A model generated the notes under the pieces. The model ran no database searches and was not told the DNA's origin. It saw only the letters and a list, made by a program, of their open reading frames with translations. A stretch of 64,000 nt of DNA, taken from the NCBI GenBank assembly GCA_963766365.1, contig CAVXZK010000018.1, positions 1-64,000 on the forward strand, written 5' to 3'. The DNA is from JALORV01 sp963766365 (GTDB lineage: Bacteria > Pseudomonadota > Gammaproteobacteria > Burkholderiales > Burkholderiaceae_F). A program made the translations under genes and the position numbers. Positions 1-7,772 of this stretch are shown one piece after another. The first letter of the stretch is position 1; each line of letters opens with the position of its first letter.

Positions 1-243
1 CCGGTGAGCCGGGATCGTAATGGCAGGGCATGACGAGCTGGGCTCCATGGAAACCCGAGGCGCTGGCTTGGGTTGCGAGCAGCGGAGGCTCGAGGCGGTA
101 CGGGACCTCATTGCATCGCGCGATGGGTTCATCGCGAACACAGCGATTGGTGGCGACGGCCGGTTCGGGAAAGTATGCCGGCTGGCGGAGAGGAATCAAG
201 TTCAGAATGGAAAAATAAGGCTCGGACGGCGGGCAGCTGATAT

Positions 244-527
244 GGAACTAAGGTCGGAACGACGACCTGGTTGTTCGACTTTGACGGCCGCATGCGGGAC
301 GCTGAAGAAATCGCCCGGAAGCGGACGGCAAGGGCCAGCAATCTACGTCAGTACGCAGACGTCTCTGGTCCCGATGCCTTCAGAAGCGGCGGCGCTCGAT
401 CTCCAGCAGTGCCCTGGCCGGTTCGAGTTCCTGCGTGAGTTGCGTCAGCAACAGCAGGACATCAGCCATGGTGCAGAGGAATTAAGTTCGGAACTTCAGG
501 CAACGGAGCAGAAAATAAGTTCGGAAC
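244..527 (-). repeat. Left array of the 19-bp TTCCGAAC repeat
   Basis: Three minus-strand copies of a motif close to GTTCCGAACTTAGTTCC lie at 244-260, 476-494 and 508-527. Related copies occur in the opposite orientation at 11151-11273 and 15107-15230. Spacing here is irregular (about 230 and 32 bp). Multiple related sites near an end are typical of transposase-binding arrays in IS21- or Tn7-like elements. That identity is only inferred, because no matching transposase lies in the window. Confidence 0.55.
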
Positions 528-553
528 CGCGGACTACTTGCTCGGCGCTTACC

Positions 554-660
554 GGCCGAGATGGCATGGACACCGCCCTCCCTCCGGGGATGAAGGGCTG
601 GTCAGCAAGGAAGGGGCCCTCCAGGACCGAAGGGAGGGCGGTGTCCATGCCATCTCGGCC
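554..660. repeat. Perfect 30-bp inverted repeat with 47-nt spacer
   Basis: Bases 554-583 and 631-660 are exact reverse complements over 30 bases, starting GGCCGAGATGGCATGG on the left arm. The spacer is 584-630. RNA from either strand could form a very stable long hairpin. It lies just upstream of the acetyltransferase reading frame, which has no normal start codon, so insertion of this hairpin may have removed the original 5' end. No transposase is present, so it could be a MITE or an excision scar. Confidence 0.8.
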
Positions 661-833
661 AATTGCTGACGGTGCTCGTCTCCGTGACAATGCGATGAAA
701 GCGGACGTGCAGTCCGCGTTCGGCTCATGAAAGGCACCGGCTGACTGACTCACTGATCCATACGAAAGTTGCGCTGCGCCCGGCGGCGAGTGGGGACGAG
801 CTCTGTCTATCCGTCCTCGCGATCCAGGTCTTC

Positions 834-1280
834 TTGGACACGTACGCCACGCAAGGCATTCGACCTGCGATCGCTCGGGAGGTCTTGTCGACCTACACGG
901 AGGCCGGATTTCTCGCTGCGATAGAGGATCCTGCCACGCGCATTGTCATGGCGGAGTTGACGGGGCACTTGGTTGGATTTGCTCAGATCACTGTCGGCGC
1001 TGTCCATGAGTTGGCTCCGATCGGCCGTCAGTCGGAACTTTTGCGGCTGTATGTTCAGGAACCATTCACTGGTCATCAGATCGGCACACGGCTATTGGAG
1101 GCTAGCGAGCAACTCGCCGCGGACAGCGGAGCATCGGTCCTCTGGCTCACGCCGTGGGTGCACAACGTTCGGGCGCTGAACTTCTATGCGCGTCGCGGCT
1201 ACCAAGACTATGGACTCACCTACTGCACCTTTGAGGGCGAGACCCACGAAAACCGGCTCTATGCCAAGCACTTGGTCTGA
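834..1280 (+). CDS. GNAT-family N-acetyltransferase, start uncertain
   Basis: The product resembles Gcn5-related acetyltransferases, which move an acetyl group from acetyl-CoA to an amine. The acetyl-CoA binding motif A appears as LRLYVQEPFTGHQIGTRLLE (about residues 71-90 of this call), followed by a C-terminal NFYARRGY segment typical of the family. Homology appears to begin upstream, because the frame is open from 699 and encodes a beta1-like LRPAASGDE stretch from about 774. Between 699 and 833 there is no ATG, GTG or TTG, only CTG codons, so the TTG at 834 is a fallback. The missing start may reflect damage next to the inverted repeat. The substrate cannot be inferred. Confidence 0.7.
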   Translation: MDTYATQGIRPAIAREVLSTYTEAGFLAAIEDPATRIVMAELTGHLVGFAQITVGAVHELAPIGRQSELLRLYVQEPFTGHQIGTRLLEASEQLAADSGASVLWLTPWVHNVRALNFYARRGYQDYGLTYCTFEGETHENRLYAKHLV

Positions 1281-1379
1281 CGGCACCGACACCCTGGTGG
1301 CGGGCGACGCTAGCGGCCATGACCTGACGGTCGCGGTTGAATCGGAGTTCGTCAAAGAGCGGACCTCGGTACCGGATGC

Positions 1380-1994
1380 TCAGACTAGCTTGAGCCATAT
1401 CTCCTTGCGTCGCATGAACCAGGGCACAAACGGGGCGTTGTAGCGGGAGTAGATCGGGCTACCGGTCGTACGCAACCCTGCTGCCTCGACATCTCGCTCT
1501 AGCTTCTCCAGATGTTCCTTGTAGCTACGCTCGGACCAGGTGCCCGAGTAGCGGATGACGGCGAAACGGCCACCCGGAACTTCCTTGAGCTTGACCTGAG
1601 GGTCCAAAGGTTCGGGCAGCGTTTCGAGTGTGTACTCGCTGGGCATCGAGAATTGCACGACTTACCCGCCGTTGGCAGCGGCCTGGGTCACCGGCGCGGT
1701 CATCTCTATCTTGGTGGGGGCGGGCGTTTGCGCGACCGGCGCAGTCATCGCAATCGTCCGCTCGCCCTTGTTCTTTCCGAAGATATAGCCCGCCAGGATT
1801 CGGAAGCCCTGGTTGCCCGCCTCCTCGGACGGGCCGGGCACGACGACTTCAGCAACGAGGTATGGTGCGTACTCGCGGGTCTCGAAACCGTCGTACTGAC
1901 GCACCACGGTGTACTTGGGTTCTTCAATTGCGCTGGCCATTGAACAAAATACGCCCAGAGCGACGCCGGCGAGGACGGTAGCAACAAGCTTCAT
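1380..1994 (-). pseudogene. SOUL heme-binding family protein interrupted by in-frame TAA
   Basis: The 5' part (start ATG at 1994) encodes a signal peptide of about 20 residues, then the SOUL-family pattern: EEPKYTVVRQYDGFETREY, a central IAMTAPV motif and KIEMTAPVTQ. A TAA at 1662-1664 stops the frame. The same frame then continues with VVQFSMPSEYTLETLPEP and a normal SOUL C-terminus to 1380. The two parts add up to a typical length of about 200 residues and no frame change is needed. This is therefore a nonsense mutation (or base-call error) rather than an indel. The intact family is a periplasmic or secreted heme-binding-like protein of unclear role. Confidence 0.8.
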
Positions 1995-2101
1995 GGAATC
2001 CACCGCATGTGTCGAGCGCCTTGTCAATTCGCAAACAGTCTATGGCCATCCGGCCGCGGCCAGTGGTTGGACACCACCAAGCTGTCTGCCGCAGTAGTGA
2101 G

Positions 2102-3088
2102 ATGAACCCGTCGCCTCACGTTGCCGTAGTCGGCGCGGGTATCGCCGGCGTGTCCTGCGCCGCAGCGCTGCAGCAAGGCGGCTTGGAGGTCAGCCTGTTC
2201 GAAAAGAGCCGCGGTCCGGCCGGCCGCATGAGCACTCGGCGGGGCAATGACTGGCAGTGCGACCACGGTGCTCAGTATTTCACTGCGCGCCACCCCGCTT
2301 TCGTGGCCGAATTGACGCGCTGGATTCAGGCGGGGGTTGCTCGACAGTGGAATCCCCGCTTGCGGGTTCTTGGCGGTGCGTCGTCCCGCAGCCCTGATCC
2401 GGCAGTCGAACGCTTCGTCGGTGTTCCACAGATGACGGCGCCAGCCCGCCACATGGCAGAGGCGCTGACCATCAGTCCTCAAACCCACGTCCTGGAGTTG
2501 AAGCGCCGTACGGAGGGCTGGCAATTGCGGTCTGCGGAACACGGCTGGCTTGCTCAATGCTTCGATGCCGTCCTAGTTGCTATGCCTGCACCACAGGCCG
2601 TGACCCTGCTGGAGCAGCCGGCCCCTGAACTCGCTGCGCTCGCCGGGAGCGCGACTATGCGCGGTTGCTGGGCTCTGATGCTGCGTTTCCCAGCTGAGCT
2701 TGATCTGCCCTTCGATGCTGCCTTCGTCAACGAAGGCCCGCTGCGCTGGATCGCCCGCGACAGCAGCAAGCCAGGGCGCTGCGGGCCAGAGACCTGGCTG
2801 CTGCATGCCAGCGCGGAATGGAGCGAGGAGCATCTGGAAGTGGACCCGGGTGGCGTCACGGATGAGCTTCTGCGCGCGTTCAGTCTGTTGGGAGGCGCCG
2901 CGTCGCAAGCGTGGACTGCGCACCGCTGGCGTTTTGCCGACACCGCGCCGAGCATAAATCGAGGGTGCGTCTGGCATGCTGGTGACGGCATAGGCCTATG
3001 CGGTGACTGGATCAATGGCGGAAAGGTCGAAGGTGCGTGGCTTAGCGGCACGCAACTGGCGAGCCAGGTACTGCAATCATTGCGATAA
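2102..3088 (+). CDS. FAD-dependent oxidoreductase, renalase-like
   Basis: A 328-residue flavoprotein starting at the ATG that directly precedes the Rossmann segment VAVVGAGIAGVSCAAAL (residues 6-22). The GR-rich motif GPAGRMSTRR and the DHGAQYFTARHP segment place it in the renalase/amine-oxidase-like NAD(P)/FAD-dependent group. The C-terminus has a second FAD-contact motif, GLCGDWINGGKVEGAWLSG. The substrate is unknown; bacterial renalase-like enzymes oxidise reduced nicotinamide isomers, and this role is inferred. It is transcribed divergently from the SOUL gene. Longer in-frame starts upstream are less likely because they add residues before the FAD motif without family support. Confidence 0.85.
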   Translation: MNPSPHVAVVGAGIAGVSCAAALQQGGLEVSLFEKSRGPAGRMSTRRGNDWQCDHGAQYFTARHPAFVAELTRWIQAGVARQWNPRLRVLGGASSRSPDPAVERFVGVPQMTAPARHMAEALTISPQTHVLELKRRTEGWQLRSAEHGWLAQCFDAVLVAMPAPQAVTLLEQPAPELAALAGSATMRGCWALMLRFPAELDLPFDAAFVNEGPLRWIARDSSKPGRCGPETWLLHASAEWSEEHLEVDPGGVTDELLRAFSLLGGAASQAWTAHRWRFADTAPSINRGCVWHAGDGIGLCGDWINGGKVEGAWLSGTQLASQVLQSLR

Positions 3089-3212
3089 CCGGGACAAGTG
3101 TGCCACTCCCGAGCAACCTTCGCGCCTGGTGGGCTGACATCGCGACCTTTGCTTTGAAGCGTAATAAGAGTGCGGCGCATCTCGTAAGGCTGGCCTTCTC
3201 CTGCTGCAGGAT

Positions 3213-3944
3213 CTACTTCACCAACGGCCGCACTGTGGTGAAGCCGCCGTCCACCGCAATGATTTGTCCGGTTATGCGAGCGGTGGCGGGGCCGAGCAGC
3301 CAAGCCATGACCTCGGCCACGTCACCCGCGCTCTGCACGCCGCCGAGGGGGTACTGGCGCGCAGCGCCTTCGCGCATGGCGGGCAGCTTCAGCAGTCCTG
3401 CGGTCATCGGCGTTTCAGTCATGCCCGGAGCGATCGCGTTGACGCGCACCCCTTGTGCCGCATAGGTGGCCGCCGCACTGCGCACCAGTGCCTCGACGCC
3501 GCCCTTGGCCGCAGCGATTGCCTCGTGATTGGCGACGCCGATGCGCGCGACCACGGAACTCGCAAACACCGCTGCTCCGCTCCCGCCGTTCAGCGCAGCG
3601 ATCCATGCCCGAAGCATGAACACGGCACTGTCGAGGTTAACGCGCATCACCTCGCGGTAGGCCTCGATACGTGTTCGGTGAAGCGGCGCAATAAGCGTGC
3701 TGCCGACGCAGTGGGCGAGCAGCCCTGGCGTTGCGCCGAGCACCTGCTGGCATTCGGCAAGCGCAGCTGCCGCTCCTTCTGGCGTGGTTGTGTCGGCGAC
3801 CACGCGCGCGGCCGCCTCGATGTCGGCCAGCCGTTCGGCGTCTCGCCCAACCACGACCACGCGGCAGCCCTGAGCATTCAGTAGGTTGCACAGAGCGCGG
3901 CCAATGCCGCCGCTAGCGCCTGTGATCATGGCGATACTACTCAT
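3213..3944 (-). CDS. SDR-family oxidoreductase lacking the catalytic Tyr
   Basis: A 243-residue classical-length short-chain dehydrogenase. The cofactor motif TGASGGIGRALCNLL is at residues 8-22, the NNAG-equivalent region reads LLAHCVGS, and the active-site Ser region is ASSVVARIG. The usual Tyr-x-x-x-Lys reads IAAAK (within NHEAIAAAKGG), so Tyr is replaced by Ile while Lys is kept. The C-terminal ITGQIIAVDGGF motif is intact. It probably binds NAD(P)(H) but either uses another acid/base or is not a standard dehydrogenase. It shares strand and spacing (34 bp) with the following DCC-family gene and may be co-transcribed with it. An AGAGAGAT sequence upstream of the ATG can serve as ribosome binding site. 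Confidence 0.85.
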   Translation of the reverse strand: MSSIAMITGASGGIGRALCNLLNAQGCRVVVVGRDAERLADIEAAARVVADTTTPEGAAAALAECQQVLGATPGLLAHCVGSTLIAPLHRTRIEAYREVMRVNLDSAVFMLRAWIAALNGGSGAAVFASSVVARIGVANHEAIAAAKGGVEALVRSAAATYAAQGVRVNAIAPGMTETPMTAGLLKLPAMREGAARQYPLGGVQSAGDVAEVMAWLLGPATARITGQIIAVDGGFTTVRPLVK

Positions 3945-3978
3945 CGTGATCTCTCTTCGGCCGGAGGCGCAAGTCGGT

Positions 3979-4386
3979 TCACGCGCGCTGATCCAGTCGC
4001 GTAGCCCAGCGCTGCAGTGCTGGCCGAAAGACCAAGAAGCCGCGGTAGGTGAGTTCGAGAAGCCAGGCGACGCCAGGAATGCGGCCGATTCGCGCCAGCC
4101 ATCGCCAGCCCGGCAGCACTGACCAAAGCGCCAGGAACGCCTGCGCCCCGCTCACGACCTGGCCGTTGGCCCGTTGCACATGAAAGCGCGCAAGCGCCGT
4201 ATCGCGCGTCAAGCTGGGCGGCAGCCCGACCGTTTCATCGCTGACATCGGCAAAGCACAGCGGTACGTCCCCGCTCACGCCACGGTAAAGCGCGATCTCA
4301 CGCCGGCACAGCGGACAGGCGCCGTCATACAGCACGGTGAGTCCGGGTGTGGTCGTTACAGAAGGCGTGGACGGTTCGTTCATCAT
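3979..4386 (-). CDS. Thiol-disulfide oxidoreductase DCC-family protein (DUF393)
   Basis: A 135-residue protein with the family signature VLYDGACPLCRREI (about residues 19-32), containing the CxxC redox pair. Further along are the conserved FADVSD-like segment and the VQRANGQVVSGAQAFLALW stretch. The C-terminus is amphipathic. DUF393 proteins have a thioredoxin-like arrangement; most are uncharacterised. It lies 34 bp downstream of the SDR gene on the same strand. The start could be either of two consecutive ATGs (4386 or 4383). Confidence 0.85.
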   Translation of the reverse strand: MMNEPSTPSVTTTPGLTVLYDGACPLCRREIALYRGVSGDVPLCFADVSDETVGLPPSLTRDTALARFHVQRANGQVVSGAQAFLALWSVLPGWRWLARIGRIPGVAWLLELTYRGFLVFRPALQRWATRLDQRA

Positions 4387-4456
4387 GCCGATAGTTCGTT
4401 ACAAGCGTGCTTGTGGGGAGCGGGGGATCGTTTCTGGAGAAAAGCGCGAGCGACCC

Positions 4457-4511
4457 GGGGCGCCTCTCCGAGGCGCCCCTGCAGGTGCGCTGCGTCTCCG
4501 GGACGCAGCGC
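4457..4511 (-). terminator. Tandem perfect hairpins after the fasciclin gene
   Basis: Two perfect 10-bp stems lie 3' of the fasciclin gene: 4457-4466 with 4470-4479 (3-nt loop) and 4487-4496 with 4502-4511 (5-nt loop). Neither is followed directly by a strong T-run, although a TTTT lies about 17 bases further on the minus strand. They probably terminate or stabilise the transcript of the secreted-protein operon. Confidence 0.6.
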
Positions 4512-4537
4512 ATCCGTCTATCCGCGAGCGACGCGCG

Positions 4538-4996
4538 TTACTTGGGCATCAGCACCGTGTCGATGATGTGGATGACACCGTTGTCGGCCATGACGTCGGT
4601 CGCGGTCACGGTCGCGTTGTTGACCATGACCTTGCCGCCGTCAACCTTGACGGTCAGCGACTGGCCCTGCACGGTCTTGACCATGCCCGGCTTCACGTCC
4701 TTCGCAAGCACCTTGCCGGGCACCACGTGATACGTCAGCACCGCGGCGAGCTTCGGCTTGTCCTTGAGCAATGCATCGAGCTGGTCCTTCGGGATCTTCG
4801 CAAACGCAGCGTCCGTTGGCGCAAACACGGTGAACGGTCCCGGGCCCTTTAGCGTCGTCACCAGATCGGCCGCCTTCAGCGCGGCAGCCAGCGTGTTGAA
4901 GCTGCCCGCGGAAACGGCGGTGTCCAAGATGTCCTTGGCGAACGCGGACGCCGACAGCACCGTCGAGGCGGCAATGGCAAACAACATCTTCTTCAT
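4538..4996 (-). CDS. Secreted fasciclin (FAS1) domain protein
   Basis: A 152-residue protein made of a signal peptide (MKKMLFAIAASTVLSASAFA, residues 1-20) and one FAS1 domain. The H1-like motif FTVFAPTDAAFAKIP and the YHVVPGKV and VIHIIDTVLMPK segments are clear. Single FAS1 domain proteins are exported and linked to adhesion or polymer binding; the exact role here is unknown. It is 63 bp downstream of the DUF4397 lipoprotein gene on the same strand, so the two are likely one operon of cell-surface proteins, ended by tandem hairpins. Confidence 0.9.
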   Translation of the reverse strand: MKKMLFAIAASTVLSASAFAKDILDTAVSAGSFNTLAAALKAADLVTTLKGPGPFTVFAPTDAAFAKIPKDQLDALLKDKPKLAAVLTYHVVPGKVLAKDVKPGMVKTVQGQSLTVKVDGGKVMVNNATVTATDVMADNGVIHIIDTVLMPK

Positions 4997-5059
4997 CGTT
5001 AACTCCTGTGGTCAAGAAATGCCCGTGCGCGGGAGGCGCACGGGGAGAAACGAGGACGC

Positions 5060-6460
5060 CTACTTGTCGTCAAGCACCTTCAACTGAAACGGCTGCGCAC
5101 CGGGCGTGACCAGCGCGCCGATCGCAACGATCGACTTCACGTCGCCCGCGGCGAGCGTGACGCTGACGCCGGCAGCCGTGGGCAGGACCGGTGTGGTCGC
5201 ACCGGTCGGGACGATGCCGAGCGTGTAGGTGCCCGGATCGAGTTCCAGAGGCGTTGCGGTCGCGTCGGGGAAGGCGAGGTTGGTCACCGCTCGCGCGGCG
5301 ATCGCTCCGTTCGCAAGGACAACGACGTCGACGGCGGGCGCGTCCGGCGCAAGGTGAATCACGCGCACCTTCGCCTTGCCGGTGACCGCGCTGCGGTTGT
5401 CTGCATAGGCCGCGAGGCGCAGTGCCTGGTTGCCGACACCGTTCAGCAGACCGATCGCGAAGACGCTGGTGCTCGTGCCGCGCGCGAGCGCCGCGCCGTT
5501 CAGTTCGATCACGCCAACCAGCGAGCCGGCCAGTGCGACCGACGCGTCGTACGTCGCGGCCGTCAGATCGAGATACCCAGAATCGGTGGGGAAGGTGACA
5601 CCGGCGAGCGCGCGATTGGACACGTCGTTAGCCGCACCGGGAGCCTTCAGGAAGACGTCAACGGCGGGCACGTTCGGCGAAAAGTGCGCGACCCGAAGCG
5701 CCGCGCGTGCATCCTTCGCGAACGCGGCCGAGGCGCCCTTGGGTGCGAGCAGCAGCTGGACGGGCGACAGGCTGGTTCCGGTCTCCGGCACTGCCACCAC
5801 CACGATGTCACTGCCGGCGGCGAGCGCAACCGTGCCCGAGTCGTAGGCAATGGCAGTCTGACCCGTCACCCGCACGCGGATCTGGTAGTTCCCTGCTGGC
5901 ACAGACAATGCTGCGGCGGTCGCGGCTGGCGCTTGCTGGGCGAATGACAGAGCAGCAATCGTCGGTGCCGGCGGCAATGCGGCGCCAGGAGCAGTTACGA
6001 AGATGTCGACCGCGGGCACGGCCGGCGCGCCGTGCACGACGCGCAGCTTTACCTGTCCCGCAGCCGGCGCCGCGCCGGCGTCGTCAACAAGAACGGCCTG
6101 CAGCCGCGTTGCTCCAGTGGTGCCGCTGCCAATCGCGATGGCGGTGTAATCGCGACCCGCGGCGAGCGGCGCTGTGACGTCGATGGGCGCCGTGCTTGCG
6201 GCTTGGCCGGCAAGGGCGACCTGCACCCGCGTGTTTCCGGACGGAACGGCGCTGAAGGCCGAGGCCGCGCCGAATGTGACGTTCTGAAGCGCGCGGCTGC
6301 CATTGATGTAGACATCGACAGCGGGTGTGTCGGCCGAAGCATGGACAGCGCGCAGTTGCGCCTGCGGCGCAGGTGACAACACGTCGTCGTCACCTCCGCA
6401 CCCCGCTAGGGTGAAGGCGACACCAATCAACGCAGCACTAAACAATCGTCGGGTAGTCAT
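5060..6460 (-). CDS. DUF4397 repeat lipoprotein
   Basis: A 466-residue exported protein. It begins with a lipoprotein signal (ALIGVAFTLAGCGG, lipobox Cys about residue 21). It contains four copies of a repeat recognisable by LRAVHASADTPAVDVYI, LRVVHGAPAVPAVDIFV, LRVAHFSPNVPAVDVFL and VRVIHLAPDAPAVDVVV, spaced roughly every 110 residues. This is the DUF4397 pattern, a beta-sandwich found in surface proteins. The protein is rich in Ala, Val and Thr. It is the first gene of a likely two-gene operon with the fasciclin protein. The AT-rich region upstream (6600-6720) is the probable promoter zone. Function is unknown; adhesion or matrix binding is inferred from the company it keeps. Confidence 0.85.
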   Translation of the reverse strand: MTTRRLFSAALIGVAFTLAGCGGDDDVLSPAPQAQLRAVHASADTPAVDVYINGSRALQNVTFGAASAFSAVPSGNTRVQVALAGQAASTAPIDVTAPLAAGRDYTAIAIGSGTTGATRLQAVLVDDAGAAPAAGQVKLRVVHGAPAVPAVDIFVTAPGAALPPAPTIAALSFAQQAPAATAAALSVPAGNYQIRVRVTGQTAIAYDSGTVALAAGSDIVVVAVPETGTSLSPVQLLLAPKGASAAFAKDARAALRVAHFSPNVPAVDVFLKAPGAANDVSNRALAGVTFPTDSGYLDLTAATYDASVALAGSLVGVIELNGAALARGTSTSVFAIGLLNGVGNQALRLAAYADNRSAVTGKAKVRVIHLAPDAPAVDVVVLANGAIAARAVTNLAFPDATATPLELDPGTYTLGIVPTGATTPVLPTAAGVSVTLAAGDVKSIVAIGALVTPGAQPFQLKVLDDK

Positions 6461-6717
6461 TCTCGTAGCTCCATAGTCAAAGGCAGTAATCGAGCAACCG
6501 ATCAGTTCCCACCGGCCCGCGGTAGGCCGCGTCGAATGACTCGCCGGCCTCGTGTCGCTTCAGGGGGATCTGCAGCACGTACGCGTCGATCACGAAGTGC
6601 TTGATGTGAACGACTCGGTTCTCAGTATAACTGATTAGTACGAATCTAAACCGATAGGTATAATTACGTACCAGAAAGTAATGATCAATCAAATAATCTT
6701 TACGAAACAATAGGTTA
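6461..6717. promoter_or_regulatory. AT-rich intergenic promoter zone
   Basis: From about 6600 to 6717 the sequence is markedly AT-rich in a GC-rich neighbourhood. On the plus strand a perfect TATAAT lies at 6659-6664. On the minus strand a TATACT lies at 6629-6624, suitably placed upstream of the DUF4397 gene. No convincing -35 box accompanies either. The zone likely drives the lipoprotein operon leftward and the short frame at 6718 rightward. An open frame on the minus strand (6477-6710) has no recognisable features. Confidence 0.4.
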
Positions 6718-6888
6718 ATGCGTACAGAAGCTGCAATTCTCGACGCTGTGAAAGGGTTGCTCGCAAAGAAGGGCTATCAGCCGAAGACGCTCGTATCAGT
6801 TGCCGTCGGGTGGTGTCATCCCCGGGTCCGTACCGCGAGGCTGCCCGCTAGCGTCGGGAGTCGGTACCGGATGCCTCGGCCAGCCTGA
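6718..6888 (+). pseudogene. Short frame with TetR-like N-terminus, truncated
   Basis: The 56-residue frame starts MRTEAAILDAVKGLLAKKGY, which resembles the first helix of TetR-type regulators (ILDAA..LLAEKGY). After about residue 30 the resemblance ends and the frame runs into DNA belonging to the decayed DUF2867 gene on the other strand. This looks like a regulator cut off by a deletion or insertion. The identification rests on about 25 residues and is weak. Confidence 0.3.
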
Positions 6889-7530
6889 CCATCGACCGCG
6901 TCAACACTCGGAACAGGAAGAGGTGCAACGGAATCATTGCGTACCAGTAGAGCAGGCCCGAGACGCCGCGCGGATGTCAGTACGCGGTCTCGATCAATCG
7001 CGTGCCTCCGTCGAGCAGAGCTTCGAGTTCGAACTCGAGGACGCCTGAGCCCGGCGCCTTCATGCCGAAGTGCAAAGTCAGCCGACCTTTCGGCTCGAGC
7101 GCCAGTACGGTCCAGCAGTCGATCGCGTCGCCGACGCGCAAATCGACCGGATCGCGCCGCCCATGCGTGATGCCGGGGCCCCCGACCAGCCAGTCGATCA
7201 CTTAGCGCGTCCACCACAGCACGTCGAGCGCGTAATAGCGGTTGGCTCCGCCGATCGCGGTGATCACCTGCCACGCCCGCGACGGCGATGCGCTGGTCTC
7301 GGCTGCACCGCCGGCGCGCTTCGCGTAGAGCGCATGATCGTGACGAAAGGCGCGGTGCGGAAACGCGCCCTCGGTCCAGCGCCCCGGCACCTGGTGGCGC
7401 CACTCTGCTTCCAGTGCGGCACGCAAGGCCTCGCGGAACGTCAGCAGCGGCTGCGGCACAGGAGCACGCAACCGGCTACAACGGGTCGGGTTCTGCCGAT
7501 CGGACCACCGGAAAGCAGACTCGCATCGTC
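6848..7530 (-). pseudogene. DUF2867 C-terminal part of an SDR/NmrA-type protein, with two stops
   Basis: One minus-strand frame encodes a DUF2867-like region: WQVITAIGGANRYYALDVLW, then IDWLVGGPGI and DPVDLRVGDAIDCW, then GLLYWYAMIPLHLFLFRVL. Two in-frame stops break it, a TAA at 7202-7204 and a TGA at 6977-6979, and the family pattern continues in the same frame after each. The N-terminal NAD-binding half expected upstream (toward 7530 and beyond) is missing. The RIT element begins about 60 bp away, so its insertion may have removed or separated the 5' half. Confidence 0.75.
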
Positions 7531-7618
7531 GAGTGCCTGCTGTGCGGCAGTGAATTGATGCCCGCTTTGAGGATCGCGCGATGTCAGCTCAGGGTCGCTA
7601 TGCAGAGCTCTCCATAGC

Positions 7619-7675
7619 GACCCCTATGCACAGATCGCAACTATGCGCAGTTGTCACCGGAAGGATGGCACCGGC
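7619..7675 (+). repeat. RIT left terminal inverted repeat
   Basis: 57 bp matching the reverse complement of 11051-11107 with one difference (A/G at the 16th base). It contains an imperfect palindrome, CAACT-ATGCGC-AGTTG (7638-7653), that resembles a tyrosine recombinase core with a 6-bp centre. Confidence 0.9.
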
Positions 7676-7772
7676 GCGGGCATGACGCGGCATTGGGCGA
7701 GGTTGGCCGAGGTAGGTCTGGACATAGTTTTCGCGTCCGAGTGCAGTGGTGGCTCCACTTTTGGAGACCGCC

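Larger units (their letters stand above)
1..733. other. Left edge without a supportable gene
   Basis: Open frames exist on both strands, but none has recognisable protein features and they overlap one another. What can be seen is structural: three copies of a ~19-bp repeat read on the minus strand (244-260, 476-494, 508-527) and a perfect 30-bp inverted repeat (554-583 with 631-660). The stretch looks like the end of a mobile element or a decayed insertion rather than coding DNA. Confidence 0.5.
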
